Shown here: piece by piece, positions 1 through 7,692 of the stretch
Layout: each line of letters starts with the position of its first letter
Numbering within the stretch: position 1 is the first letter of the stretch
Assembly (NCBI RefSeq): GCF_035609205.1
Contig: NZ_CP141189.1
Span: 1 to 64,000 of the forward strand
DNA from: Hymenobacter sp. GOD-10R
GTDB lineage: Bacteria > Bacteroidota > Bacteroidia > Cytophagales > Hymenobacteraceae
Length of the DNA stretch: 64,000 nucleotides
Direction of reading: 5' to 3'
The notes under the pieces: generated by a model
The model's database searches: none
What the model saw: only the letters and a program-made list of their open reading frames with translations
Told to the model about the DNA's origin: nothing
Made by a program: the position numbers and the translations under genes

Positions 1-2
1 TC

Positions 3-404
3 ATTCAGAGGCTAATTCACCAATTCGAAGAACAGTGGAATGCACGATTCAGCGAAAACGTGTCCCCCTTGCCGGCGTACCCGATCTACTTCCGTCTCCA
101 TAAAGAGAGCTATGGGTTTAGAGCGATAAAAGACGGCCAGAACGTGCCCGCCAATGAAGAAGCGTTGCGTCCTTTGGCTACTCTGATTCAGAACGGGATT
201 CCGAAACTAAAGCGCGATTCGCGTCATTATTGGATCGCGTGGAAATGGATGAATAACCATTATTTTGATAACCTGCCACCCGCTGACCTCTACCGAGCCG
301 CAACGAATGAAGAAGCCCGGCAGCACCTGTTTGAGGAAAGAATGCAAGAAGGACAGGTATATTTTGACCAATTCAAGAAGTTAATGCAAGCAGGCCTCTC
401 TTAA
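3..404 (+). CDS. 3' end of an unrecognised protein (cut by left edge)
   Basis: The reading frame is open from base 3 with no stop upstream, so the gene almost certainly begins outside the window. A GTG at 60 would give 114 residues, but nothing marks it as a true start. The visible part is rich in aromatic and charged residues (for example YPIYFRLHKESYGFRA, then HYWIAWKWMNNHYFDNL) and ends in a Glu/Gln-rich helix. I do not recognise the family. It precedes a 210-bp gap and an AT-rich module on the same strand. Confidence 0.6.
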   Translation: MQRLIHQFEEQWNARFSENVSPLPAYPIYFRLHKESYGFRAIKDGQNVPANEEALRPLATLIQNGIPKLKRDSRHYWIAWKWMNNHYFDNLPPADLYRAATNEEARQHLFEERMQEGQVYFDQFKKLMQAGLS

Positions 405-615
405 AGCATCAACCCTACTTTGTTTGCATTTCTTGAAATTCTACTGAGGTTAGTACTGACGTTTTGTGTAATAATAGCTATGGATATTGAACTCATCGAT
501 AGTTATTTCCATAGTGTTGTTCGTTACAGCACTGAAACAAGACTAGGTGCCGAATTTGCCTGCTTCTAACAGCTACCTATCTATAGTGAACCTGTAATTT
601 GCCAAGACCATTAGT

Positions 616-1647
616 ATGGAATACGTAATAGAGAAAGATAATAATAAACATTTGATTATTCTAGTTCATGGGCTTAGTGGAGGAGTTCATAATTGGAAGG
701 GTAGTAATGAAAATTTCGTCGAAGTACTCAAAGAGAATGAATTGATACAGAATAATTTTGATATAATTTTATTCAATTATTCGACAAGAATAATTGAAAT
801 GCGAAATGATAGAAAGTGGCTAAATACTCTTTTAAGCTTTTTTTCTTCGAGGCCCAAAGAAGATATAATAACATTTAATGTTGGAATAGAGTCTATCTCT
901 AGAACATTGGAAACGAATATAAGATCAGTTCATGAAAAGTATAACTCTATATCCTTTATTGCTCATAGCATGGGTGGTCTAGTTATAAAGAGTGCATTGA
1001 CTTGGCTAGGTGATGAAATTTGTAGCAAAATAAAATTATTTATATCGCTATCTGTGCCGCATATAGGCTCTAACCTTGCAAATATTGGAAAAGGCCTTTT
1101 AGGGAATAATCCTCAAGTGTTAGATCTTCAAGCTATGGGTGAGTTTACTACTCAATTAAATGAGAGATTCGCAAATCTAAAGCATTCTCCAAAGATTATT
1201 TATCAAGGTGGGAACCAGGATATTATAGTTCCACGCCAATCAGCTATTCCCCCAAATGTTCAGAGTAATTTGGTGGTGAATACTGATGATGATCATTCTT
1301 CCATTCTTCTGATAAGAAATAAAAAGATAAATACTGTTTTTAATAGAATTATTAAAGAATTAACTGGATTACTGCAGCCGTTTAAATCTGTTAATATTTA
1401 TATACCGGATAATACATTATTTAATTATTTTGTGCGAATAATGACTGATAGAATAGGTATACAAGTGGATTTAAGTTGTTTTTCAAGTGAAGAGCTAAAT
1501 ATGGTACTCAGAACGGGTTACATCAATGGGTCCACTGTTGAAGATTTTTTTTTAAAAATAGGAGATATGGTAATAGATAGATTTCCTAAATATGGAGTAG
1601 AATTTAAAAATAACATCCTGTCATTTTACAAAAAAGCTAAGATATAA
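616..1647 (+). CDS. Alpha/beta hydrolase (lipase-like) with extra C-terminal domain
   Basis: This is a 343-residue serine hydrolase of the DUF676/PGAP1-like lipase type. The oxyanion turn LVHGLSGG lies at residues 16-23. The nucleophile elbow AHSMGG places Ser118, and Asp202 (in NQDIIVP) and His227 (in DDDHSS) would complete the triad. Residues ~250-343 form a separate domain that I do not recognise. There is no signal peptide, so it should be cytoplasmic. The gene is markedly AT-rich beside GC-rich neighbours and overlaps the next ORF at a TAATG junction, which suggests translational coupling and recent transfer. Similar small hydrolases occur as effectors in bacterial conflict systems, but that role here is inference. 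Confidence 0.75.
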   Translation: MEYVIEKDNNKHLIILVHGLSGGVHNWKGSNENFVEVLKENELIQNNFDIILFNYSTRIIEMRNDRKWLNTLLSFFSSRPKEDIITFNVGIESISRTLETNIRSVHEKYNSISFIAHSMGGLVIKSALTWLGDEICSKIKLFISLSVPHIGSNLANIGKGLLGNNPQVLDLQAMGEFTTQLNERFANLKHSPKIIYQGGNQDIIVPRQSAIPPNVQSNLVVNTDDDHSSILLIRNKKINTVFNRIIKELTGLLQPFKSVNIYIPDNTLFNYFVRIMTDRIGIQVDLSCFSSEELNMVLRTGYINGSTVEDFFLKIGDMVIDRFPKYGVEFKNNILSFYKKAKI

Positions 1648-2015
1648 TGAGCTGTGAATGTAAGTGTACAAATCCAGATGGAGGCGGCGTAAGATGTCCT
1701 AGTCAACATCTTGCGATTTGTATTAGGGAAAAAGATGAGGAATGTTACGGAGAATGTATACCAATACCAAGTTCTTATTCACAAGTAACTGGTAATTTTA
1801 ATTCATGGATTAATGAAACTGCAGTAGGTATTGCTTTGAATTACATTCTTAGAAGGCACCCAACATATAGGCTAATTAAAGTAGTTGAATCTGACTATAT
1901 TCCTATTAATGGAAGAGTAAGGAACGGTGAAATACAAATTGTCTTCTCTAATATTGGAACTGTTTATATTAAGTATTCTTTTGATTTTAACGATTTGCCC
2001 CAAATCTTATATTAA
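1647..2015 (+). CDS. Cys-rich small protein coupled to the hydrolase
   Basis: The 122-residue product carries seven cysteines in its first 37 residues (3, 5, 7, 17, 25, 33 and 37) plus His21, a pattern suited to binding zinc or another metal. Residues ~45-122 look like a small mixed alpha/beta domain. There is no signal peptide or membrane segment. It starts inside the stop region of the upstream hydrolase (TAATG) and is equally AT-rich, so the two form one unit. I do not recognise the family. It could be a partner, sensor or inhibitor of the hydrolase, but the sequence does not decide. Confidence 0.65.
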   Translation: MSCECKCTNPDGGGVRCPSQHLAICIREKDEECYGECIPIPSSYSQVTGNFNSWINETAVGIALNYILRRHPTYRLIKVVESDYIPINGRVRNGEIQIVFSNIGTVYIKYSFDFNDLPQILY

Positions 2016-2042
2016 TATTCTATTTGAATAGTATGTAAGTAG

Positions 2043-2099
2043 CCGTACGCTGTGGAGCCCACGAGACGCTCGCCTCGGTGCTCCGCAACTGCCGTACGG
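2043..2099. other. Inverted-repeat structured element after the AT-rich module
   Basis: CCGTACG at 2043-2049 pairs with CGTACGG at 2093-2099, and GGAGC at 2054-2058 pairs with GCTCC at 2080-2084, so a long interrupted hairpin is possible just downstream of the Cys-rich gene. It has no T-run, so a simple rho-independent terminator is unlikely. It could be a recombination site, a structured RNA or chance. The rest of 2100-2289 shows nothing clear. Confidence 0.35.
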
Positions 2100-2289
2100 T
2101 TCCGGCTGGCTGAACAAGTGCACCCCTAGCCGGAGTCGGCGTCTAGAAAGCTCCCACTCTCTTTCTGAACCCTACCTGCAGATTGCTTCGGGTAACTTCA
2201 TCCCCACTGCGATCAGCCGGCCAACGTAGTAAAAGCAGCCACTTCGAGCACACAAGTAGTATACTATTTATAAGTGGAGAGGCAAGCCC

Positions 2290-2946
2290 TTAACGCTTCA
2301 ACAAGCGGAGCACCGTCATGGGCAAGAAGAGCTGACCCCGGCGGGTGCGGTACCCGGCCGTATTCAACTCCTCCGCGATCTGATAGAGCGTGTACCCTTG
2401 TACGTGCAGCAGGCCCGCCAAGCGGGCCGCTTGCTTGCTGGGCTGATAGTCGCGGGCATTTTGCTGCCGCACCAGTAACCCTTTCGCGGTGGCGGCACTC
2501 GTCATGTTGGCCGGCGTGCCCAGCGCCGCGCCCCGGGCCTTCTTGGCGGCCAGGGCATCTTTCGTGCGCTTGGAGATCAGTTCGCGCTCGTGCTGGGCAA
2601 TGACCGCGAATAGGCCGACGGTTAAGATATTGGCGTCGGGCATGTCGCAGCAGACGAAGCTGACGCCCGAATCGCGCAGGGTTAAGATAAAGCCCGCGTT
2701 GCGACTCAAGCGGTCGAGCTTAGCAATTAGAAGGGTAGCCCCCTGCTCCCGAGCGGCCGCGATGGCAGCAGCGAGTTGGGGCCGCTGGTTTTTGCTGCCG
2801 CTTTCTACTTCCGTAAAGGCGGGCAGCAGCTGCTTAGGATCCGGCACGAACGCCTGCACGGCGGCTTGTTGAGCCTCGAGGCCCAGGCCGGATTGGCCTT
2901 GGCGCTGGGTGGAAACGCGGTAATAGGGCACGTAGCGGGTACTCAT
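2290..2946 (-). CDS. Serine site-specific recombinase (resolvase family)
   Basis: The protein has 218 residues. The N-terminal resolvase domain (residues ~5-140) carries the nucleophile Ser12 in YYRVST, the KLDRLSRN motif at 76-83 and the long dimerisation helix at ~112-130 (AQHERELISKRT). A short DNA-binding tail follows (LLHVQGYTLYQIAEELNTAG), which resembles a helix-turn-helix. The length fits small resolvases/invertases rather than large serine integrases. A near-perfect palindrome lies ~20 bp upstream of its start and is a likely binding or crossover site. Likely roles are multimer resolution of the plasmid or cointegrate resolution. Confidence 0.9.
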   Translation of the reverse strand: MSTRYVPYYRVSTQRQGQSGLGLEAQQAAVQAFVPDPKQLLPAFTEVESGSKNQRPQLAAAIAAAREQGATLLIAKLDRLSRNAGFILTLRDSGVSFVCCDMPDANILTVGLFAVIAQHERELISKRTKDALAAKKARGAALGTPANMTSAATAKGLLVRQQNARDYQPSKQAARLAGLLHVQGYTLYQIAEELNTAGYRTRRGQLFLPMTVLRLLKR

Positions 2947-2966
2947 CGGGCCCGCAAGGTACGGCT

Positions 2967-3004
2967 TATAACATTTTCCAAACGAGCGTTTAGAAAATGT
3001 TATA
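2967..3004. repeat. Near-perfect palindrome beside the recombinase (candidate crossover site)
   Basis: Two 18-bp arms (2967-2984 and 2987-3004) match inverted with a single mismatch and are separated by only AG at 2985-2986. The arms start TATAACATTTTC. Serine recombinases bind such dyads and cut at a central dinucleotide, so this is a candidate core site. It could also be an operator for the recombinase gene, whose start codon is 20 bp away. Confidence 0.6.
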
Positions 3005-3113
3005 GAAGCAGTTAGATAAGATTATATTTATTGCTTTGTTTGCAAAATGAAAACAAAGTTTGTATATTGGAGTATAGAAAGAGCAACAAAGCCCTTCTCT
3101 AAAGCTCAGTTTC

Positions 3114-4007
3114 ATGAAAGGTATTCGCAACACCTCCACCAGCGCCAGCCCTGCAACAGCTGACGCGTACCAAGTCATCACTGACCGCATTATCGCCAAG
3201 ATGGAAGGCGGTGAAATTCCGTGGCAGAAGCCCTGGCACTCGCTCGGTGCACCGCGCAACTTCGTAACCGGCCACATGTACACCGGCATCAACGCTTTTC
3301 TGTTGCACTTCCTCAGCGAAGGTCTGCCATTCTTCATGACGTACCGGCAAGCTCAAGATCTAGGCGGCTACATTCGCAAAGGCGCAAAGGGCTTCCCCAT
3401 CATTTTCTACAACGTGGTAGAGAAAGAGACGGAGGACGGTCAAACTAAGAAAACGCCCTTTGTGAAGTACTGCACCGTGTTCAACATTGCCGATGTGGAA
3501 GGCGTCGAACTAGTGGTGCCCGAGTTCGCGCCGGTAGAGCATGAGCCCATCGCCGCAGCGGAAGCCATTGTGACGAGCTGGGCCGACCGGCCGCGCATCA
3601 CGCACATGGACCAACAAGCGTACTACGTGCCTGCCACCGACTACGTAAACATGCCGCTGTTCAGCAGCTTCCGCTCGGCTGAGCAATACTACCAGACCTT
3701 GTTTCACGAGTTGACGCACAGCACCGGCCACCGTCAGCGCCTGAACCGACCCGACCTAGCCGAGAATATGGCCGTGAAAGGCACCGAGGGTTACGCCCGC
3801 GAAGAGCTAACAGCCGAGATGGGCGCCGCTTTCCTGTGTGGGGCCGCTGGTATCAACCCTGAAGCCACCGACGACAACACGGCCGCTTACCTTCAATTCT
3901 GGCTCGGTCGGCTGAAAGCAGATAAAACGCTGCTGATAAAAGCCGCTAGCCACGCCCAAAAGGCCGCGAACCTAATTCTAGGTGCAGACACTAAGGCCGC
4001 TGTATAG
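3114..4007 (+). CDS. ardC: ArdC-like antirestriction protein / ssDNA-binding zincin
   Basis: The product has 297 residues. The N-terminal region (about 15-140) matches the ArdC ssDNA-binding domain, with PWQKPW and the NAFLL region followed by GGYIRKGAKG. The C-terminal region is a zincin-like metallopeptidase domain with HELTH at 198-202 and a further His at 206 (HELTHSTGH). ArdC proteins enter the recipient with the transferred strand and protect it from restriction. The gene sits beside the replication region and is followed by a good terminator. Upstream, 3005-3113 is AT-rich and probably holds its promoter. Confidence 0.9.
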   Translation: MKGIRNTSTSASPATADAYQVITDRIIAKMEGGEIPWQKPWHSLGAPRNFVTGHMYTGINAFLLHFLSEGLPFFMTYRQAQDLGGYIRKGAKGFPIIFYNVVEKETEDGQTKKTPFVKYCTVFNIADVEGVELVVPEFAPVEHEPIAAAEAIVTSWADRPRITHMDQQAYYVPATDYVNMPLFSSFRSAEQYYQTLFHELTHSTGHRQRLNRPDLAENMAVKGTEGYAREELTAEMGAAFLCGAAGINPEATDDNTAAYLQFWLGRLKADKTLLIKAASHAQKAANLILGADTKAAV

Positions 4008-4016
4008 ATGCTACGA

Positions 4017-4046
4017 GAAAGCCCCGGCATAGTAACCGGGGCTTTC
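4017..4046 (+). terminator. Rho-independent terminator after ardC
   Basis: An 11-bp perfect stem, GAAAGCCCCGG with CCGGGGCTTTC, encloses an 8-base loop 10 bp after the ardC stop codon. The GC-rich stem with an A/T-rich foot fits termination on the plus strand. Confidence 0.8.
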
Positions 4047-4089
4047 CTGCGGGCTCTTTTCTTCCCTTTTGTTTACTGACGTATGCGCC

Positions 4090-4437
4090 ATGGAACAGCC
4101 GGTTCTACTACTTTCGCCCCGTATGGATAGCACAACGCCCCCTCTGACCTTCAGTCAGCTCCTGCGCGAAGACAACAAGTTTACCGAGCGCGACTTCATG
4201 AAGGTGCTAGGTATAAGCCACACGAAGCTGAAGCGCCTAGAAGCAGATCCTTCGTTTTTTACCGTTCATGATTTGCTGGTGCTGGCGCAGCTTATTGATA
4301 AGCCTATCTCGAAAGTAATGGCGGTGGTATTGGAACAGGCGGCGCAAGACACACAGGCCGTACAGCAGCGCGAAGAGGCTGTGAAGCAAGCTGCTGGACG
4401 AAAGTACAGCCCACGCAAGCCTAAGCAAGAAAGCTAG
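4090..4437 (+). CDS. Small helix-turn-helix-like protein
   Basis: The ATG at 4090 gives about 115 residues; a longer version would need a TTG start, and an internal ATG at 4123 is also possible. The central part (TERDFMKVLGISHTKLKRLEADPSFFTVHDLLVLAQLIDKP, in pieces) reads like an XRE-type helix-turn-helix, and the C-terminus is a basic Gln/Lys-rich tail. It lies between ardC and the replication initiator, so a role in regulating either is plausible but not shown. Confidence 0.65.
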   Translation: MEQPVLLLSPRMDSTTPPLTFSQLLREDNKFTERDFMKVLGISHTKLKRLEADPSFFTVHDLLVLAQLIDKPISKVMAVVLEQAAQDTQAVQQREEAVKQAAGRKYSPRKPKQES

Positions 4438-4492
4438 GTACCACTTATAAAAGCTATCCTTTCGGCGGAAGGTGCTTAAAACTGTTTGTTGA

Positions 4493-4510
4493 CAGATTGA
4501 AAACAATCTG
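4493..4510. promoter_or_regulatory. Inverted repeat upstream of rep (candidate operator)
   Basis: CAGATTG and CAATCTG flank AAAA, and the symmetry extends imperfectly to GTT and AAC on either side. The dyad lies ~120 bp before the replication initiator in an AT-rich stretch and could be an operator for Rep or for the HTH protein just upstream. Confidence 0.4.
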
Positions 4511-4578
4511 AACAAAAACATTACCTTTCAGAAGCCAAGTAGATCAGCTCTATTTGAGCCGATTGGCATAAAAACACT

Positions 4579-4610
4579 GCGGGAGCCCCTGTGCAACCAA
4601 GGACTCCCGC
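4579..4610 (+). promoter_or_regulatory. Leader hairpin just upstream of rep
   Basis: GCGGGAG at 4579-4585 pairs with CTCCCGC at 4604-4610, ending 18 bp before the rep start codon. It could be an attenuator, a translation-control hairpin or the terminator of the preceding gene; there is no strong T-run after it. Confidence 0.45.
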
Positions 4611-4628
4611 TAAGTATTAAGTATTCGC

Positions 4629-5630
4629 ATGACAAATGTAGAAAAAATCTACCTGGATTCTAACATATGCAGGTATCCTAATGAGGTATTGCAATTCGGC
4701 CCCTATGGCAGTCTTGCAATCGACCTGTTGGTGTGGGCAGCCAAAGAAACGTATGTGCCCAATTTCCGGGAGCGGATAGACCTGCTCTTTCCTACCCCTA
4801 CCCTCACTTTCCATGCCGCCGACTTTTACAACCTCTTTGGCCACGTACGCAATAGCGTACTCAAGCCACTGACGCCAGGCGGCGAAGCCATCTTTGCCTA
4901 CCGGGATAAGCATCGCAAAGATTACGGCCGCTGCATCCTAGATGCCGTGCTCTACAGCATGTCTACCAACTCAATTGCCTATGCGGAAAAGGAATACCGT
5001 GTTGTTGATGAACGCCGGCGCACGCGTTACACCCTCAGTACGCTCAAAGTATTTAAGGGCCTCACCATCGAGCGTAGCAGCCGCGCCTACGTGCGCTACA
5101 CGATGCAAGCAAACCCTGACTTTGTGCAAAACAATCACCTGCTCAGCCAAGTGATCAGTGTTCCCGATTATGTAAGCCTGCGCACGGCGGGAACGGAACA
5201 CTCTAAGCGGGGAAGCAGCTGGATGGTAGGACGCTTTTTGTACCTGCGGATGCGGTATGCTTGGGGCCTGTGGTGCACGGCTGAGAACAAAGGTAAGGCC
5301 GAGTTCACTGAGAACTTTGATGAACTGCTGGAGATAGCCGGCTTTGTAAAAACGCCACCCAAGAAAGCCGCTAGCCTGCTTCGTGGTTACCTTAGCCGGG
5401 TTTGCACTTTAGATAGCATCCCGTTCACAGCTCGCATAGAAAAAGGAAGCACCCAGAATGCACGCCGGCAGCAAGACGGTAGCCGCCCCGACGTCTACCG
5501 AGTGATCCTAACCAAAAAGACGATCCAGCGAGCAGATGAAGATGAGCTGCACCGTGTGGCCACCGAACAGCAGCAGGAAGTAGTTCAGCAGCGACTACAA
5601 AACCTAGCTCAAAATATGCGTTCTCAGTAG
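4629..5630 (+). CDS. Probable plasmid replication initiator (Rep)
   Basis: The protein has 333 residues. The layout fits an iteron-type initiator with two winged-helix domains: residues ~1-150 and ~160-290 are both helix-rich with basic patches (for example YGRCILDAVLYSMS and YLRMRYAWGLW), followed by a Gln-rich C-terminal tail. I cannot name the Pfam family from sequence alone, and the assignment leans on context: six direct repeats of ~22 bp start 76 bp after its stop codon, and transfer and parA genes follow. The product would bind these iterons to open the origin and regulate copy number. A hairpin upstream may control its expression. Confidence 0.7.
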   Translation: MTNVEKIYLDSNICRYPNEVLQFGPYGSLAIDLLVWAAKETYVPNFRERIDLLFPTPTLTFHAADFYNLFGHVRNSVLKPLTPGGEAIFAYRDKHRKDYGRCILDAVLYSMSTNSIAYAEKEYRVVDERRRTRYTLSTLKVFKGLTIERSSRAYVRYTMQANPDFVQNNHLLSQVISVPDYVSLRTAGTEHSKRGSSWMVGRFLYLRMRYAWGLWCTAENKGKAEFTENFDELLEIAGFVKTPPKKAASLLRGYLSRVCTLDSIPFTARIEKGSTQNARRQQDGSRPDVYRVILTKKTIQRADEDELHRVATEQQQEVVQQRLQNLAQNMRSQ

Positions 5631-5654
5631 CGTGGGCGCCGTTTTTGATAGTCT

Positions 5655-5692
5655 AAAAAGGTCCATTTTGCAATATGCGGAATGGTCTTTTT
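5655..5692 (+). terminator. Terminator after rep
   Basis: An imperfect stem pairs AAAAAGGTCCATT with AATGGTCTTTTT (one bulge) and is followed by further T residues, 25 bp after the rep stop codon. Confidence 0.55.
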
Positions 5693-5706
5693 TATGCCTT
5701 TTTATA

Positions 5707-5836
5707 CTGTCGGTTTTCGTTCACCACACTGTCGGGTTTGGTTCACCACACTGTCGGGTTTGGTTCACCACTGTCGGTTTTCGTTCACCATCTGTGTCGG
5801 GTTTGGTTCACTAATCTGTCGGGTTTGGTTCACCCA
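5707..5836 (+). repeat. Six iterons, candidate replication origin
   Basis: Six direct repeats with consensus TGTCGGKTTTSGTTCACCA begin at about 5707, 5729, 5751, 5771, 5794 and 5816, a spacing of 20-23 bp or two helical turns. Two variants occur, CGGTTTTCGTTC (first and fourth copies) and CGGGTTTGGTTC (the others). Position right after the initiator gene and helical phasing fit Rep-binding iterons of a theta-replicating plasmid. Short ORFs across the repeats are artefacts of the repetition. Confidence 0.85.
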
Positions 5837-6162
5837 CTCCTTATAGAGAGAAAAATAGAATCTTAAGAATAGCACTGCAACGACCACAGACAGAGAGAAT
5901 AAAATTAGCTTTTAGGGTGATGTTCGGTCGGGCTGACGAGGCCAGACTGGTCGAATTTAGCGCAGAGCTTACGTAGGTTGAACTCACGTACCATCAAACG
6001 ATAAAGTGATCATTCGAAAAAGACGCGTGCCACAGAGAAGGAATACGGGCACGATCGGGCACGTCGGCGAACCGGCCGGAACGGAGAAGAAAGGGCTGCG
6101 CAAACTAGGGGCGCGGCGGGCAGTAAAACCTCTTACTTTTGGTAACAGCAAAAGCGGCACCC
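5837..6162. other. Intergenic region beside the iterons
   Basis: The first ~70 bp after the iterons are AT-rich (TTATAGAGAGAAAAATAG, then AGAATAAAATTAGC) and may be the DNA-unwinding part of the origin. No clear DnaA box was found by eye. The remainder is GC-rich and shows nothing that I can identify. Confidence 0.4.
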
Positions 6163-6357
6163 ATGGAAGCAGATGAGCTACACTTTTTAGAGGATAGTCT
6201 TGCCAACGCAGAACTGCTCTGCTGTGAGACGTGCCTGGACGACACGTTGCACACGCATGAGGAAGTACTAGACAGATCCGAGGGAGTAACTGAACTCAAG
6301 ATGCGGTGCACAGATTGCATGACGTGCCGTACCTGGCTTCAAGCGGAGGATAAATAG
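6163..6357 (+). CDS. Small Cys-rich (possible zinc-ribbon) protein
   Basis: The 64-residue product starts at ATG 6163; a TTG further upstream is less likely. It carries a CCETC cluster and, ~35 residues later, CTDCMTC, spaced like the two halves of a zinc ribbon. It is otherwise acidic. The function is unknown; small zinc-ribbon proteins are common cargo near plasmid origins. Confidence 0.5.
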   Translation: MEADELHFLEDSLANAELLCCETCLDDTLHTHEEVLDRSEGVTELKMRCTDCMTCRTWLQAEDK

Positions 6358-6377
6358 CAGCTAGTAAATCCGGAGCA

Positions 6378-6551
6378 CTACTTCTTTAGGGCTTTGTTGA
6401 AATTAGCTAAAGCCTTCGTGGCCACTATGCCAATTTGCTGCGCAGCGGCATTCATTTTCTCTCTGACTTGCTGCAGTTGCTTTTGTGCCTCGGGTGACTG
6501 AAACCCCTTGGTAGCCTTCCGCAATATCTCGGTGGCGGTTTTCTGGTCCAC
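6378..6551 (-). CDS. Small helical hypothetical protein
   Basis: A GTG at 6551 gives a 57-residue Lys/Gln/Ala-rich protein predicted to be helical (ILRKATKGFQ, then QVREKMNAAAQQIG). A longer version from 6596 would overlap the next small ORF on the same strand by 32 bp. There is no recognisable family. It follows two other very small minus-strand genes and may share their transcript. Confidence 0.4.
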   Translation of the reverse strand: MDQKTATEILRKATKGFQSPEAQKQLQQVREKMNAAAQQIGIVATKALANFNKALKK

Positions 6552-6564
6552 GGTGCAATAACTT

Positions 6565-6690
6565 CTACTTCCGCTTGCGGCCGATGTGAATACCAAACAC
6601 GTCTTGCAGGAGCATGCAGCCGAGATAGCCCAACATAAACGACCCTGATGTGATTTTTACGAAAACAATTGGGTCGAAGGTGGTCAGCAT
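6565..6690 (-). CDS. 41-residue membrane-like miniprotein
   Basis: An ATG at 6690 opens a 41-codon frame ending in TAG at 6565. The sequence begins MLTTFDPIVFVKI, continues with GSFMLGYLGCMLLQDVFG and ends with the basic tail HIGRKRK. A single hydrophobic helix followed by a basic end fits a small inner-membrane protein with its C-terminus in the cytoplasm. It lies in a run of similar short minus-strand ORFs. Confidence 0.4.
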   Translation of the reverse strand: MLTTFDPIVFVKITSGSFMLGYLGCMLLQDVFGIHIGRKRK

Positions 6691-6746
6691 AAATACTCAA
6701 TAAGCGGCGTTCTGGTAAAATCCGGAATCCCGGGTTTTACGAAATA

Positions 6747-6908
6747 CTAGTCGTGGTCGTGATGGTAACGGCGCCGAGGCATGTTCTTGCCGATGGCTCC
6801 GAAGATACCAAGCACGATGGCCATGTTCACTACGTCGCGGCCCCAGCTGGGTCCATAGGGGCTATACAGAAAGACCGCAGTAACCAAGATGATAAGGAAC
6901 GTGCGCAT
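6747..6908 (-). CDS. 53-residue membrane miniprotein with His-rich tail
   Basis: An ATG at 6908 gives 53 residues ending at TAG 6747. The N-terminus (MRTFLIILVTAVFLYSPYG) is a signal anchor, a second hydrophobic stretch follows (NMAIVLGIFGAIG), and the tail is RRRYHHDHD. Two membrane passes are likely, and the His/Asp end could bind metal. No family is recognised. Confidence 0.45.
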   Translation of the reverse strand: MRTFLIILVTAVFLYSPYGPSWGRDVVNMAIVLGIFGAIGKNMPRRRYHHDHD

Positions 6909-6971
6909 AGCTGAAGAAAATAAGCGCTCAAGGATAACCTAATCTACACAAATAGCTGAAAATAAGTTTGA

Positions 6972-7628
6972 TTAATTGACGTCTGGCGCTGGTGGGTCAC
7001 GTTGCAAGGCTAGCATGCTCTGGCCGTTATGCAGATCCCAACTCTTACTTTCCCTATTATATATCACATACACCTGTGAATCAGGCTCTCCAATCTCTGC
7101 AATGACTGCATCCACGGCGTCACCTTGCGGAGTAGGCAAGCCTTTGGCCTTAGCTATGATTGCCGTTAAGAAACCATCAATAACACTTTCCCATTCCTGG
7201 GCGCTGAGCTCTTGATCAAATAGCATTTTGACCACCTGGCCAGATTCGGTTTGTACCAAAATGGAGAAACCTGCTGACTGCTTATAACGTCGGGTGCTTT
7301 TGCCATTGATCTCCGCAGCGGAAAGCCAACGAATATTCATCTCTCGGCATTTGCGGGCCATCGCCTTTATCCCTGCTATCAATTTCGGGCTCGCATCTTT
7401 AGCCGCTTGTTTTACCAGCTCGTCTACTAACAACTTTCCAATGTATACTGCAAAGGCTGTTGGGAGTGCCCATTCAAAAGCGTTATACGTGTGTTGTTCC
7501 GTCTTGCGGACTTTGATCAGTGACTCTGGCAAGTCAAAATTATCCAGTACTAAAGCCAGTTCTTTATCAGAGATAGAGTCTGGAACAGTTAAGAGGACGT
7601 GGGGAGAAGGAGATTGCGGGTTGCTCAT
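6972..7628 (-). CDS. Hypothetical protein with one hydrophobic segment
   Basis: The protein has 218 residues. A possible hydrophobic or membrane-associated stretch lies near residue 52 (ALPTAFAVYIGKLLVDELV), followed by a soluble mixed alpha/beta region to ~175 and a Pro/Asp-rich tail. I do not recognise the family. The start at 7628 is the first ATG. It leads a minus-strand group with the small ORFs downstream of it. Confidence 0.6.
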   Translation of the reverse strand: MSNPQSPSPHVLLTVPDSISDKELALVLDNFDLPESLIKVRKTEQHTYNAFEWALPTAFAVYIGKLLVDELVKQAAKDASPKLIAGIKAMARKCREMNIRWLSAAEINGKSTRRYKQSAGFSILVQTESGQVVKMLFDQELSAQEWESVIDGFLTAIIAKAKGLPTPQGDAVDAVIAEIGEPDSQVYVIYNRESKSWDLHNGQSMLALQRDPPAPDVN

Positions 7629-7692
7629 GCGGAAAAGAGTCTTAGTATCAATTAACGTAAGAGTAGTCGCTACGTGCAGTAACTCCTTGCAA

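Noticed and set aside
2274..2603. Plus-strand ORF opposite the serine recombinase
   Set aside because: The recombinase motifs are on the minus strand; this is its shadow.
5707..5836. CRISPR array
   Set aside because: Repeats are immediately adjacent with no unique spacers, and there are no cas genes.
5632..5866. Two short plus-strand ORFs across the iterons
   Set aside because: The reading frames merely follow the 22-bp repeat and contain only repeat-encoded residues.
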